Source: Lentisalinibacter orientalis (lineage in GTDB: Bacteria; Pseudomonadota; Gammaproteobacteria; Steroidobacterales; Woeseiaceae). Taken from it: a DNA stretch of 64,000 nucleotides. Position 1 is the stretch's first letter; each line of letters opens with the position of its first letter. Positions 42,907-51,363 of the stretch are shown one piece after another. The DNA lies in assembly GCF_040706535.1 (NCBI RefSeq), contig NZ_JAPDRJ010000005.1, positions 305,672 through 369,671 on the forward strand, read 5' to 3'. The position numbers were made by a program, and so were the translations under genes. Below the pieces are notes generated by a model that did not search any database, had not been told where the DNA came from, and saw only the letters and a list, made by a program, of their open reading frames with translations.

Positions 42907-43197
42907 TCAGGCCTGATCCGCCAGCGCCGACATGGCGCCGGCCAGCTCGAAGTCCAGCTCGGTGATGCCGCCCGCGTCGTGGGTGGTGAGATCGACGGTC
43001 ACCTTGTTGTAGACGTTGAACCACTCCGGGTGGTGATCCATCTTCTCGGCAACAATCGCCGCTGCGCTCATGAAACCGAACGCGCGCACGAAATCGTCGA
43101 ACCGGAACTCGCGGTGCAGCTTGCCCTCGCGCAGTTCCCAGCCGGGGATGTCGAGCAGCTTCGCTTCGATGACGGTGTGGTCGAGTTTGTCAGCCAT
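42907..43197 (-). CDS. phhB: Pterin-4a-carbinolamine dehydratase
   Basis: 96 residues. It recycles the 4a-hydroxytetrahydropterin made by phenylalanine hydroxylase. The motif EKMDHHPEWFNVYNKV has the conserved His-His-Pro active site, and PGWELREGKLHREFRFDDFV is the usual head. No phhA is in the window, so the protein may serve other pterin enzymes. It overlaps the preceding SDR gene by 8 bp, suggesting cotranslation. Confidence 0.95.
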   Translation of the reverse strand: MADKLDHTVIEAKLLDIPGWELREGKLHREFRFDDFVRAFGFMSAAAIVAEKMDHHPEWFNVYNKVTVDLTTHDAGGITELDFELAGAMSALADQA

Positions 43198-44035
43198 GAT
43201 TCTCCTTTTCCCGGCCCGCCCTGCGGGCCTTGTAGTACTCCCGCGCCTTCTTGCCCTTGCGGCTCAGCAGCGGCTCCATGGCGCGCCTCAGGCCCGGGAA
43301 CAGATAGACCAGGTCCGCGGTGACACCGCTCAGGCGCGGCATCTTCTCCTCCACGGCTTCGCCCGCGGCTACGCGCAGGATGGCCTCGGCCACTGCCTCC
43401 GGCGTGCTCATGGGCTGGGACAGCGAGAGGTCGGTCACCTCGTCCAGTTCTTCCATGATGAAACCGGTGTCCACCGGGCCGGGCGAGACCACGCCCACGT
43501 GGATGCCGCTGCCCTTCAGTTCCTCGGCCAGACCGTGAGAGAACGAGCGCAGGCCCGCCTTCGTGGCCGCGTAGGTCACCGAGCCCGGCACCGGCGTGCA
43601 ACCCGCCAGCGAGGCCACGTTGACGATCGCGCCGCCGCCGGCCTGCCGTATGCGGGGTATCGCCAGCCGGCTGAGCAGGATGGGCGCGCGCAGGTTGACG
43701 TCCACCATCGCCGTCAGCGCTTCCGCGGAGTTCTCCTCGACGCTGCCGCGGGCATGCAATCCGGCGTTGTTGATCAGGTAATGGACGGCGCCGAACGCCG
43801 CCTCCGCGCGATCGAACAGCGCCCCGCAGGCCGCATCGTCCGCCACGTCCATGGCAACGCTCACGGCCTCGGTGCCGTCGGGCAGGCCGGCTGCGAAGGC
43901 CTGCAGGGAGCGCTCGTTGCGGGCCGCCAGGACCAGGCGCGCCCCGGCTGCCGCGAAGCGCCGGGCGGCGGCCGCGCCGATGCCGGCGGAGGCGCCGGTG
44001 ATGATGACCGTCCGGTCTGTGAAAGTGGCGTCCAT
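43190..44035 (-). CDS. Short-chain dehydrogenase/reductase
   Basis: 281 residues from the ATG at 44035. Classical SDR: TVIITGASAGIGAAAARRFA is the NAD(P) motif TGxxxGIG, YLINNAGLHARG the NNAG motif, ASLAGCTPVPGSVTYAATKA the Ser-Tyr-Lys catalytic set, and VVSPGPVDTGFI the PG segment. The C-terminal tail (LSRKGKKAREYYKARRAGRE) is strongly basic. Substrate unknown; overlap with phhB hints at a pterin or aromatic link, such as dihydropteridine reductase-like use, but that is inference. Confidence 0.9.
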   Translation of the reverse strand: MDATFTDRTVIITGASAGIGAAAARRFAAAGARLVLAARNERSLQAFAAGLPDGTEAVSVAMDVADDAACGALFDRAEAAFGAVHYLINNAGLHARGSVEENSAEALTAMVDVNLRAPILLSRLAIPRIRQAGGGAIVNVASLAGCTPVPGSVTYAATKAGLRSFSHGLAEELKGSGIHVGVVSPGPVDTGFIMEELDEVTDLSLSQPMSTPEAVAEAILRVAAGEAVEEKMPRLSGVTADLVYLFPGLRRAMEPLLSRKGKKAREYYKARRAGREKENHG

Positions 44036-44297
44036 GGCCACGAGTCTAGTGCATCGAGGGGGCCGCCGACACCCGTCCCGACGCCGCGGACTGCATCCGT
44101 CCGCCCGGCAAGCGCGAATACGTTTTCGCAACCGTTCTTGCAGTCGACCTGGCAGTCGTCTTTGCGATGCCGGAGCCGCCCTGCCTGCGCCCCTCCGGTT
44201 ACAATAGTCTGCTGACCGCGGCGCCGCGACAGGCCTCGTGGTGCAGGCGTTCCGGCGTGCCGAGACCGCCACCGCTGTTCGACAAGGAAGGTGAATT
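44036..44297. promoter_or_regulatory. Divergent intergenic region SDR / RND operon
   Basis: 262 bp without a gene. GGTTACAATAG gives a good -10 (TACAAT, 44200-44205) about 93 bp before the RND adaptor, with no clear -35. An AT-richer tract with repeated GCAGTCG/GCAACCG-like words (44115-44165) could be an operator. Tandem words CGCAACCGTTCTTGCAGTCG and CTGGCAGTCGTCTTTGCG are suggestive but not identifiable. Confidence 0.35.
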
Positions 44298-45356
44298 TTG
44301 CCCAAGCGCCCGACACACTGGATGCTGATCGCAGCCCTGGCCCTGCTCGCCGGCTGCGAGGCCGACGAGGAGCGGGGCGGCGGCGGCCGTTTCGGTGGCG
44401 GTCCCGTGACGGTCATCACCGAAGTGGTCGAGCCCCGGGACATCGTCGACGAGGTCGACGCCATCGGCACCGTGCTCGCCGACGAGTCCGTGGAAATCAC
44501 CTCCCGCGTGACCAGCATCGTCACTCGCATCGCCTTCCGGGAAGGACAGCTGGTCGAGGAAGGCGACCTGCTGGTGGAGCTGGAGAACAAGGAGATCCGT
44601 GCCGAGCTGGCCGTGGCGGAGGCCTCTCTCAGCGAGAGCCGCAGCCAGTACGAGCGGGCGCGCCAGCTGGCCGATACCCAGGCGATCTCCGCCTCGAGCC
44701 TCGAGGAACTGCTCGCCGCGATGCAGGTGGCCCAGGCCGAGGTGCAGGCGGCGCGGGCGCGTCTCGAGAACACGTTCGTCCGTGCGCCGTTCAGCGGCAA
44801 GATCGGCCTGCGCCGGGTCAGTCCGGGAAGCCTGGTGAATCCGGGCACGGTCATCACCACGCTGGACGACCTCGACCCGGTGAAGCTGGAGTTCTCGGTG
44901 CCCGAGGCCTTCCTCGGCGTACTGCGCGAGGACCTGACCGTCGCGGCCCGCAGCCCCGCCCTGCAGGGGCGGCAATTCCGCGGTCGCATCGACAGCGTCG
45001 ACACGCGGCTGGACCCGGTCTCCCGGTCGATCCTGGTGCGCGCGATCCTGGAGAACGAAGAGGACCTGCTCAAGCCCGGCATGTTCCTGACGGTGGCCCT
45101 GCAGATGCGCCGCAGCAACATCCTCATGGCGCCCGAGCAGGCCATCGTGCCTGAACGCGGGCAGCACTATGTCTACGTCGTGGCGCCAGAGGATCGGGCG
45201 GCTAGGCGGCAGGTGGAGCTGGGGCAGCGGATACCGGGCGCGGTGGAGATCGTCTCCGGTCTCGCAGTCGGCGAGCGGGTGATCACCGAGGGTACCCAGA
45301 AGGTGCGCGAAGGCTCCGAGGTGGTCTACGGCACCGTCGGGATGTCGCCACCGTGA
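44298..45356 (+). CDS. RND efflux periplasmic adaptor (membrane fusion protein)
   Basis: 352 residues, TTG start (44298) supported by GGAAGGTG just upstream. The signal ends in the lipobox LLAGCEAD (Cys20), so the adaptor is lipid-anchored like AcrA/MexA. Barrel-sandwich segment GTVLADESVEITSRVTSIVT, a short helical hairpin (LAVAEASLSESRSQYERARQ), the lipoyl return FVRAPFSGKIGLRRVSPGS and the beta-barrel/MP domain follow. It shares GTGA with the pump gene. No tetR/marR regulator or outer-membrane factor is adjacent, so a distant TolC is needed. Confidence 0.94.
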   Translation: MPKRPTHWMLIAALALLAGCEADEERGGGGRFGGGPVTVITEVVEPRDIVDEVDAIGTVLADESVEITSRVTSIVTRIAFREGQLVEEGDLLVELENKEIRAELAVAEASLSESRSQYERARQLADTQAISASSLEELLAAMQVAQAEVQAARARLENTFVRAPFSGKIGLRRVSPGSLVNPGTVITTLDDLDPVKLEFSVPEAFLGVLREDLTVAARSPALQGRQFRGRIDSVDTRLDPVSRSILVRAILENEEDLLKPGMFLTVALQMRRSNILMAPEQAIVPERGQHYVYVVAPEDRAARRQVELGQRIPGAVEIVSGLAVGERVITEGTQKVREGSEVVYGTVGMSPP

Positions 45357-48300
45357 TCCTGTCGGAGATCTCCGTCCGCCGGCCCGTCTTCGCCACGGTG
45401 CTGTCCCTGATCCTGGTGATCGTCGGCCTGATGGCGCTGGGCAACCTGCCGATCCGCGAGTATCCGGATATCGAACGGCCGGTGGTGAGCGTCGATGGCA
45501 GCTATCGGGGGGCATCGGCGGAGATCGTCGAACGCAAGATCACCCAGCTGGTCGAGGACGCCGTCGCCGGCATCGAGGGCATCGAGAAGCTCACCTCCAT
45601 CAGCTACGACGGCCGCTTCGACGTCAGCATCGAGTTCTCCGCCGATCGGGATCTGGACGCCGCGGCCAACGACGTGCGTGAGCGGGTGGCGCGGGTGGTC
45701 GAAGACCTGCCCGAGGAGGCGGATCCGCCCGAAATCACCAAGGCGCGCGGCGGCACGGGCGCGACGATGTACATCGACCTGTCGAGCACCGCACGCTCGC
45801 CCATGGAGCTGACGGACTTCGCCGAGCGTTATCTGGTCGACCAGTTCTCCATCGTCAGCGGCGTGGCCAACGTGCGGGTCTTCGGCGGGCGCCGGCTGGC
45901 CATGCGCCTCTGGGTCAAGCCGGAGGCCCTGGCGGCGCGCGGCCTGACGGTGACGGAAATCGAGAATGCACTGCGGCAGGAGAACGTGGAGCTGCCCGCC
46001 GGCCGCCTGGAGTCCAGCGAGCGGGAGTTCACGCTGCGCACATCGACCGGCCTCTCGAGCGTGGAGGACTTCCGACGGCTCGTCGTGGGCCGGGGTGACG
46101 ACGGCTATCTCATCCGGCTCGAGGAAGTGGCCGACGTCGAGCTGGCACCGGAGGACAACCGCAACATCTCGCGTTCGAACGGCATCGCCGGTGTGAGCAT
46201 GGGCATCATCCCCCAGTCGAAGGCCAACATCCTGATGCTGAATACCGGCGTGCGCGAGCAGATCGAGCGCATCCAGCCGACCCTGCCGGACGACATCAAC
46301 CTATCGGTGAATCTCGACTTCTCCGTGTTCATCAGCGAGTCGATCAAGGAGGTCGTCAAAGCGCTCGGCCTCGCGCTGCTGCTGGTGCTGATCGTGATCT
46401 ACGGCTTCATCGGCTCGTTGCGGGCCACGCTGATTCCCGCGCTGACCATCCCCGTCTCCATCATCGCCGCCTTCACCGTGATGGCGGCAATGGGCTTCTC
46501 CATCAACGTGCTGACCCTGCTCGGGCTGGTGCTGGCCATCGGCCTGGTCGTCGACGACGCGATCGTGGTGCTGGAGAACATCGCGCGGCGCATCGAAGAG
46601 GGCGAGCCCGGCCTGCTCGCGGCCGTGAACGGCAGCCGCGAGATCGGCTTCGCCGTCATCGCCACCACCGCCGTGCTGGTGTCCGTGTTCATCCCGATCT
46701 CCTTCATGGAGGGGACGGTGGGCCGTCTGTTCGGCGAGTTCGGCATCTCGCTGGCGGCGGCGGTGATCTTCTCCAGCCTGGTGGCGCTCAGCCTGGTGCC
46801 GATGCTCGCATCCAAGCTGCTGGGACGACGCATCGCTCGCGGGCGCCTGACCCGTTTCGTCGACCGGCTTTTCCGGAGCCTGTCCGCACGTTACGAGGCC
46901 GGTCTGCGGCGCTTTCTGCGCCATCCCGCGCTGGTGCTCGCCGGCGCTCTCGGGGTCTTCGCGGCCGCGCTCGCCCTGCTGGCCGAACTGCCGGTGGAGT
47001 ATGCGCCGTCGGAAGACCAGGGAGCGGCCTTCATCGCCATGAACGGGCCGGACGGCGCCAGCCTGGAGTACATGGACCGCTACGCCCGCCAGGTCGAGGA
47101 CATCGTCCTGCCCGACGTGGAGAGCGGCGACGTACGGCGCATACTGACGCGCTCGGCCTGGGGCGGCGGCGACGACGTCAACCGCATGTTTTTCTACATT
47201 CCACTGGCCCTCTGGAGCGAACGTGAGCGCTCGGCGGAGGAGATCGCCTCGGCCTGGCGCCCGCAGCTCGCGCAACTGCCGGGTGTCAACGTCTTCGCCC
47301 GCGGTTCCTCGTCCGGACTCGGCATCCGCGGCTCCAATCGCCCGGTGGAGATCGTACTGGGCGGCACCGACTACACGGAGATCGCGGACTGGGCCGAGCG
47401 CATCATCGCCAGGGCCTCGGACGAGAACCCGCGACTGCTGAGCCTGCAGACGGACTACCAGGAACGCAAGCCGAAGATGGACGTAGCCATCGACCGCAAT
47501 CGGGCGGCTGACCTGGGAGTGTCGCTGTCGACCATCGGTCGCACCCTGGAGACCGTACTGGGCTCGCGCCGGGTCACCACCTTCGTGGACGGCGGCGAGG
47601 AGTACAACGTCATCCTGCAGGGCGGCCGGCAGACCCGCAGTACCCCCGACGACCTGGACAGCATCTTCGTGCGCTCCGATGTGACGGGCCGGCTGATACC
47701 GCTGGCAAACCTGGTGAGGCTGGAGGAAAGCTCGGGCCCGATGGATCTCAAGCGCTTCGACCGGCTGCGCTCGATCACCATCTCCGGCGGCCTCGCACCC
47801 GGTTACTCCCTCGGCGAGGCGCTCGCATACATGGAGCAACTGGTGGCGGAGGAACTGCCCGCCGAGGTCCAGCTGAACTACGACGGCGAGTCGCGGGAAT
47901 TCAAACGCTCGGGCAGCGCGCTCTACACCACGTTCCTTCTGGCGCTGCTGATCGCCTTCCTGGTGCTCGCCGCCCAGTTCGAGAGCTTCCGCCACCCCGT
48001 CGTCATCATGGTGACGGTGCCGCTCGCCATCGCAGGCGCCCTGGTGGGCATCTGGATCTTCGGCTCCTCGATCAACGTCTTCAGCCAGATCGGCGCCATC
48101 ATGCTCATCGGCCTGGCCGCCAAGAACGGCGTGCTGATCGTCGAGTTCGCCAACCAGCTCCGCGACCGCGGGGTGGAATACCGGGAAGCCGTCATACAGG
48201 CCGCGGGCATCCGGCTGCGGCCGGTGCTGATGACCAGCATGTGCACCGCATTCGGCGCTGTGCCGCTGATGCTCGCGGCGGGCGCCGGGGCCGAAGCCCG

Positions 48301-48487
48301 GCAGTCCATCGGCGCGGTCGTGTTCTTCGGCGTCAGCTTCTCGGTCTTCCTGACCCTGCTGGTGGTGCCGGCGGTCTACATCCTGATCGGCAAGAACACC
48401 CGCTCGCCGCAGTACGTGGGCAAGCTGGTCGATCGGCTGCGCCGACGCGAGCAGAGCGCCGCAGCGGAAGACCAGCTCACCCGATAG
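45353..48487 (+). CDS. RND efflux pump (HAE-1 family)
   Basis: 1044 residues, GTG start overlapping the adaptor stop. Inner-membrane proton-driven pump: ISVRRPVFATVLSLILVIVG is TM1, and the TM4 proton relay AIGLVVDDAIVVLENIARRI has the double Asp. The second half repeats the fold (LLALLIAFLVLAAQFESFRH, GLAAKNGVLIVEFANQLRDR). Two large periplasmic porter loops are present. The HAE-1 class exports hydrophobic and amphiphilic compounds; this subgroup (MexF/TriC-like or uncharacterised) cannot be fixed by eye. It ends 3 bp before a repeat element. Confidence 0.94.
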   Translation: MILSEISVRRPVFATVLSLILVIVGLMALGNLPIREYPDIERPVVSVDGSYRGASAEIVERKITQLVEDAVAGIEGIEKLTSISYDGRFDVSIEFSADRDLDAAANDVRERVARVVEDLPEEADPPEITKARGGTGATMYIDLSSTARSPMELTDFAERYLVDQFSIVSGVANVRVFGGRRLAMRLWVKPEALAARGLTVTEIENALRQENVELPAGRLESSEREFTLRTSTGLSSVEDFRRLVVGRGDDGYLIRLEEVADVELAPEDNRNISRSNGIAGVSMGIIPQSKANILMLNTGVREQIERIQPTLPDDINLSVNLDFSVFISESIKEVVKALGLALLLVLIVIYGFIGSLRATLIPALTIPVSIIAAFTVMAAMGFSINVLTLLGLVLAIGLVVDDAIVVLENIARRIEEGEPGLLAAVNGSREIGFAVIATTAVLVSVFIPISFMEGTVGRLFGEFGISLAAAVIFSSLVALSLVPMLASKLLGRRIARGRLTRFVDRLFRSLSARYEAGLRRFLRHPALVLAGALGVFAAALALLAELPVEYAPSEDQGAAFIAMNGPDGASLEYMDRYARQVEDIVLPDVESGDVRRILTRSAWGGGDDVNRMFFYIPLALWSERERSAEEIASAWRPQLAQLPGVNVFARGSSSGLGIRGSNRPVEIVLGGTDYTEIADWAERIIARASDENPRLLSLQTDYQERKPKMDVAIDRNRAADLGVSLSTIGRTLETVLGSRRVTTFVDGGEEYNVILQGGRQTRSTPDDLDSIFVRSDVTGRLIPLANLVRLEESSGPMDLKRFDRLRSITISGGLAPGYSLGEALAYMEQLVAEELPAEVQLNYDGESREFKRSGSALYTTFLLALLIAFLVLAAQFESFRHPVVIMVTVPLAIAGALVGIWIFGSSINVFSQIGAIMLIGLAAKNGVLIVEFANQLRDRGVEYREAVIQAAGIRLRPVLMTSMCTAFGAVPLMLAAGAGAEARQSIGAVVFFGVSFSVFLTLLVVPAVYILIGKNTRSPQYVGKLVDRLRRREQSAAAEDQLTR

Positions 48488-48490
48488 CGC

Positions 48491-48665
48491 GTAGGAGGGC
48501 CTTCAGGCCCGATTCCTTCCAACCCGATCCCCTTCTATCGTGGCCGCCCTGCGGGGGTATCCATCTTGCTCCCGACAAAAGGTCGCGGCGATGGATACCC
48601 CCGCACGACGGCCACGCCTGCAGTAGCGTGAAGGAAGTGCCGGTCAGCAGCGCCGGCTAACAGCA
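48491..48665 (+). repeat. Composite repeat, right copy, first part (REP-B plus hairpin core)
   Basis: REP-B (48491-48512) is followed by the 82-bp core 48532-48613, whose hairpin (48540-48615) has perfect 15-bp inner arms GCGGGGGTATCCATC / GATGGATACCCCCGC (48551-48565, 48590-48604) and 7-bp outer arms GTGGCCG/CGGCCAC. GCGTGAAGGAAGTGCCGGTCAGCA (48626-48649) matches the left copy after which homology stops. Confidence 0.85.
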
Positions 48666-48671
48666 CCGAAT

Positions 48672-48693
48672 CTCACGGATCAGGGCCCGTGAG
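48672..48693. terminator. Hairpin over the stop codon of the Sel1-like gene
   Basis: CTCACGG (48672-48678) and CCGTGAG (48687-48693) are exact inverted repeats with an 8-nt loop that includes the stop (48680-48682). No T-tract follows, so an mRNA-end stem is more likely than an intrinsic terminator. Confidence 0.35.
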
Positions 48694-49522
48694 CGGCCGA
48701 ACCTGTCTTCCTTCCCGCAGGCATTGCTCCGGATTCGCCACATGTAGCACTTGTGTGACTCCCTTCTTCGTACTCCTGGCCGAGGGCACTTGGCGTGTTG
48801 TCGAAGTAATTCTGTCCCAATTCCAATCGCCTGGCTTTCAGTTGCCGGTAGAGGCGGACAGCTCCCTCGCACGCCTCCGCAATCTCCGATTCAGTAAAGC
48901 TGTAATCGGTTTTCATCTGCTGCAATCGCTCAGGGGCCAGTACGTTGTCCCCTCTCAGTTGCGCCGCAAGGAGCATGGCAAGCATGTTTACCGGCGGATT
49001 GTCGGATACCCTCATGGTCGAGACGTTCTGACTGATCCAGGGCGATGCCCATACGCTCGACGCCGAAACCAATGCAGATGTGCTGCCAAGCACTGCCGCC
49101 TGCTCGTACAGTTCCATCATTTCTCTGGGGTCGACCGTGAGATAACGCCCTGCCAGAATCGCGATAGCCGCGGTGTTTCCCTGGGCGGCCAGGTCTCGCA
49201 ACTGTCCTTCATTAAAGCTCTCGAGATGCGTTCTTCCCGCCGACATGTAGCCGCGTTCTCTCTCCCAGGCTTCCTGGCGAGTGATAGCCAGCGCGGAGGG
49301 TTTACCTGACTGTGCGTCCGCCGTAGCCGACGACGAATCTGGTTCTCCCATGTCCGACGGGCTTGACGAATCTCGTTCGGAGGCCGCAACGGTATTCGCA
49401 ATGACCTGAGGCGTGCTGTCGGCTGGCTCGGAATCCGAATCTCCGCGCATCAGCCAGGCGATAGCAGATACGACCAGAACTCCCGCCAGGGTCGTATATG
49501 CAATCGGTCTGTTCTTCAACAA
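48680..49522 (-). CDS. Single-anchor membrane protein with Sel1-like repeats, unknown; lower GC
   Basis: Start placed at TTG 49522 because AGGGG is about 10 nt upstream and translation then begins directly before KNRPIAYTTLAGVLVVSAIA, a signal-anchor helix; an ATG at 49627 would add 35 residues encoded partly by repeat-like DNA. The roughly 280-residue product has a disordered Ser/Asp/Glu linker, then helices of Sel1/TPR type (LRDLAAQGNTAAIAILAGRY, MMELYEQAAVLGSTSALVSA), and a low-complexity tail. Codon use is visibly more A/T-rich than in every neighbour. It lies inside what would otherwise be one repeat unit, so transfer or capture is plausible. No function is assigned. Confidence 0.6.
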   Translation of the reverse strand: MLKNRPIAYTTLAGVLVVSAIAWLMRGDSDSEPADSTPQVIANTVAASERDSSSPSDMGEPDSSSATADAQSGKPSALAITRQEAWERERGYMSAGRTHLESFNEGQLRDLAAQGNTAAIAILAGRYLTVDPREMMELYEQAAVLGSTSALVSASSVWASPWISQNVSTMRVSDNPPVNMLAMLLAAQLRGDNVLAPERLQQMKTDYSFTESEIAEACEGAVRLYRQLKARRLELGQNYFDNTPSALGQEYEEGSHTSATCGESGAMPAGRKTGSAAHGP

Positions 49523-49587
49523 ATTATTGCTTCCCCTGGAATCGGTCGCCCAGTCGACCCGGACAATCCCCAAAGATTGGTCCGACC

Positions 49588-49684
49588 TGCTGACTGGCCC
49601 ACAGGCGAGAGCGCTGACAGCTGGCACCGCTAGTCCGCAGCGCTTCCTGACTGTGGCAGACCGATCGGCTGCGGGCCAGTCAGC
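49588..49684. repeat. Separated inverted words TGCTGACTGG ... CCAGTCAGC
   Basis: TGCTGACTGG (49588-49597) and CCAGTCAGC (49676-49684) are inverted copies of the palindrome arm seen joined at 37997-38021. CGGCTGCGGG, 10 bp before the second word, is shared with the left element. Confidence 0.5.
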
Positions 49685-49810
49685 GGGTGGGCAAGAGTGG
49701 CGGGGTCGTCCGGGATGCCACGCAGGCTTCGATGGGCATGTAGGAGGGGCTTTAGCCCCGATTAGCGCTGGCCCGCCTCAAGCGAAGATCGGGGCTGAAG
49801 CCCCTCCCAC
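49665..49810 (+). repeat. Composite repeat, right copy, second part (linker plus REP-A pair)
   Basis: CGGCTGCGGG, CAGCGGGTGG, GCGGGGTCG and GGCTTCGATGGGCATG match the reverse complement of 37918-37990 in order. The REP-A pair follows (arms 49734-49763 and 49787-49810). The pair's 23-nt interior (AGCGCTGGCCCGCCTCAAGCGAA-like) has the same + strand direction as the left copy although the linker is inverted. Confidence 0.8.
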
Positions 49811-49817
49811 AGCAAGG

Positions 49818-49839
49818 TCGGGCCTGAAGGCCCTCCTAC
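49818..49839 (-). repeat. REP-B unit after rplQ
   Basis: Exact 22-mer as at 38152-38173, immediately next to the REP-A pair and 16 bp beyond the rplQ stop. Together the palindromes mark the end of the ribosomal array and may stop or protect its transcript. Confidence 0.85.
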
Positions 49840-49855
49840 GCGGGAATCCCGGAGG

Positions 49856-50245
49856 TCAGTCCTGGGATTCGGCGGCCTCAGTGTCTTCCGGCTGGTCGAG
49901 GAGCTGGACGATGGCCATGGGCGCCGCATCCCCGGGGCGGAAGCCCGTCTTCAGGATGCGCAGGTAACCGCCGGGACGTTCCTTGTAGCGCGGACCCAGC
50001 TCGTTGAACAGCTTGCCCACCGCTTCCTTGTCACGCAGGCGATCGAACGCCCGGCGACGCTGGGAGACGCCGTCGACCTTGGCCATGGTGATCAGCGGCT
50101 CGACCACGCGGCGCAGCTCTTTCGCCTTCGGCAGCGTGGTCTTGATGGTCTCGTGGCGCACCAGCGAGGCGGCCATGTTGCGGAACATGGCACGGCGGTG
50201 CGGACTGTTACGGTTGAGCTTTCGCCCCGACTTCTGATGTCGCAT
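49856..50245 (-). CDS. rplQ: 50S ribosomal protein L17
   Basis: 129 residues. MRHQKSGRKLNRNSPHRRAM and LVRHETIKTTLPKAKELRRV are the L17 signature; the C-terminus has an acidic extension (EDTEAAESQD). Last cistron of the alpha operon, 98 bp after rpoA. That gap holds a GGGGGC/GCCCCC hairpin (50303-50319), which may adjust readthrough into rplQ. REP palindromes follow the stop. Confidence 0.97.
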   Translation of the reverse strand: MRHQKSGRKLNRNSPHRRAMFRNMAASLVRHETIKTTLPKAKELRRVVEPLITMAKVDGVSQRRRAFDRLRDKEAVGKLFNELGPRYKERPGGYLRILKTGFRPGDAAPMAIVQLLDQPEDTEAAESQD

Positions 50246-50302
50246 TGCTGATTTCCGGTTATACGTTCAGGCGTTCGTTCGACGGACGACGGCCGGTGCC
50301 GA

Positions 50303-50319
50303 GGGGGCCGATCGCCCCC
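50303..50319. other. Hairpin between rpoA and rplQ
   Basis: GGGGGC (50303-50308) and GCCCCC (50314-50319) pair perfectly around a 5-nt loop in the 98-bp rpoA-rplQ gap. There is no T-run, so it is probably not a strong terminator. Confidence 0.4.
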
Positions 50320-50343
50320 AGTGGCGCCGCCAGATGGTCTCGA

Positions 50344-51345
50344 TCAGGCGGACAGCGCCTCGCGATCGGGACGCAGGCTCGGCGGCGGCCAGTTCTCGAG
50401 CTGCATACCGAGGGACAGGCCGTGGCTCTCGAGCACGTCCTTGATCTCCGTGAGCGACTTCTTGCCCAGGTTCGGCGTGCGCAGCAGCTCCACCTCGGTG
50501 CGCTGCACCAGGTCGCCGATGTAGTTGATGCTCTCGGCCTTCAGGCAGTTTGCGGAGCGCACGGTGAGCTCCAGCTCGTCCACCGGCCGCAGCAGGATCG
50601 GGTCGATCTGGGCCTCGGCGGCGGCGCCGGCACCCTCTTCCTGGCCCTGCAGGTCCACGAAGACGCTGAGCTGATCCTTAAGGATGCTGCCCGCGCGGCG
50701 GATCGCCTCTTCAGGGTCGATGGTGCCGTTCGTCTCGATGTCGATGATGAGCTTGTCGAGGTCGGTGCGCTGCTCCACGCGGGCCGCCTCAACGTTGTAG
50801 GTCACCCGGCGGATCGGGCTGAACGAGGCGTCCAGCTGCAGCCGGCCGATGGGGCCGCTCTGCTCCTCGAAGCTCGCACGCTGGGTGGCCGGGCGGTAGC
50901 CGCGTCCGCGGATCACCTTCAGCACCATGCGCAGCTCGCCGGCCTTGGTCAGGTTGGCGATCACCAGGTCCGGATTCAGGACCTCGACGTCATGGTCCAG
51001 CTGGATGTCGCCGGCCGTGACCGGACCCGGGCCCTTCTTGGAGATGGAGAGCTCGGCGCTGTCGCGGCTGTGCATGCGCACGGCCACCTGCTTGAGATTC
51101 AGCAGGATGTCGACGACGTCTTCCTGCACGCCCTCGATGCTGGTGTACTCGTGCAGCACGCCCTCGATCTCGGCCTCTACAATCGCCGCGCCCGGCATGG
51201 ACGACAGCAGGATGCGCCGCAGCGCATTGCCCAGCGTATGGCCGAAGCCGCGCTCGAACGGCTCGATGACGACCCGTGCGTGCTGCTCCGTCTCCGGAGT
51301 CACCTTCACGACACGAGGTTTCAGAAATTCGGTTACTTCCGACAT
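50344..51345 (-). CDS. rpoA: RNA polymerase alpha subunit
   Basis: 333 residues. The N-terminal domain dimerises and assembles beta and beta' (EPFERGFGHTLGNALRRILL). The C-terminal domain after residue 245 binds UP elements and activators (LLRPVDELELTVRSANCLKA and NLGKKSLTEIKDVLESHGLS). The linker has an extra Gly/Ala/Glu stretch (GQEEGAGAAAEAQ). It follows rpsD after 18 bp, as in the standard alpha operon. Confidence 0.98.
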   Translation of the reverse strand: MSEVTEFLKPRVVKVTPETEQHARVVIEPFERGFGHTLGNALRRILLSSMPGAAIVEAEIEGVLHEYTSIEGVQEDVVDILLNLKQVAVRMHSRDSAELSISKKGPGPVTAGDIQLDHDVEVLNPDLVIANLTKAGELRMVLKVIRGRGYRPATQRASFEEQSGPIGRLQLDASFSPIRRVTYNVEAARVEQRTDLDKLIIDIETNGTIDPEEAIRRAGSILKDQLSVFVDLQGQEEGAGAAAEAQIDPILLRPVDELELTVRSANCLKAESINYIGDLVQRTEVELLRTPNLGKKSLTEIKDVLESHGLSLGMQLENWPPPSLRPDREALSA

Positions 51346-51363
51346 GGGACAGGGTCCTCCTGA

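Noticed and set aside
48640..49684. Integron attC or tyrosine-recombinase att sites around the Sel1-like gene
   Set aside because: GTTAGCC-like text on the reverse strand near 48655 does not fit the GTTRRRY core, no paired core sites are seen, and no integrase is encoded in the window.
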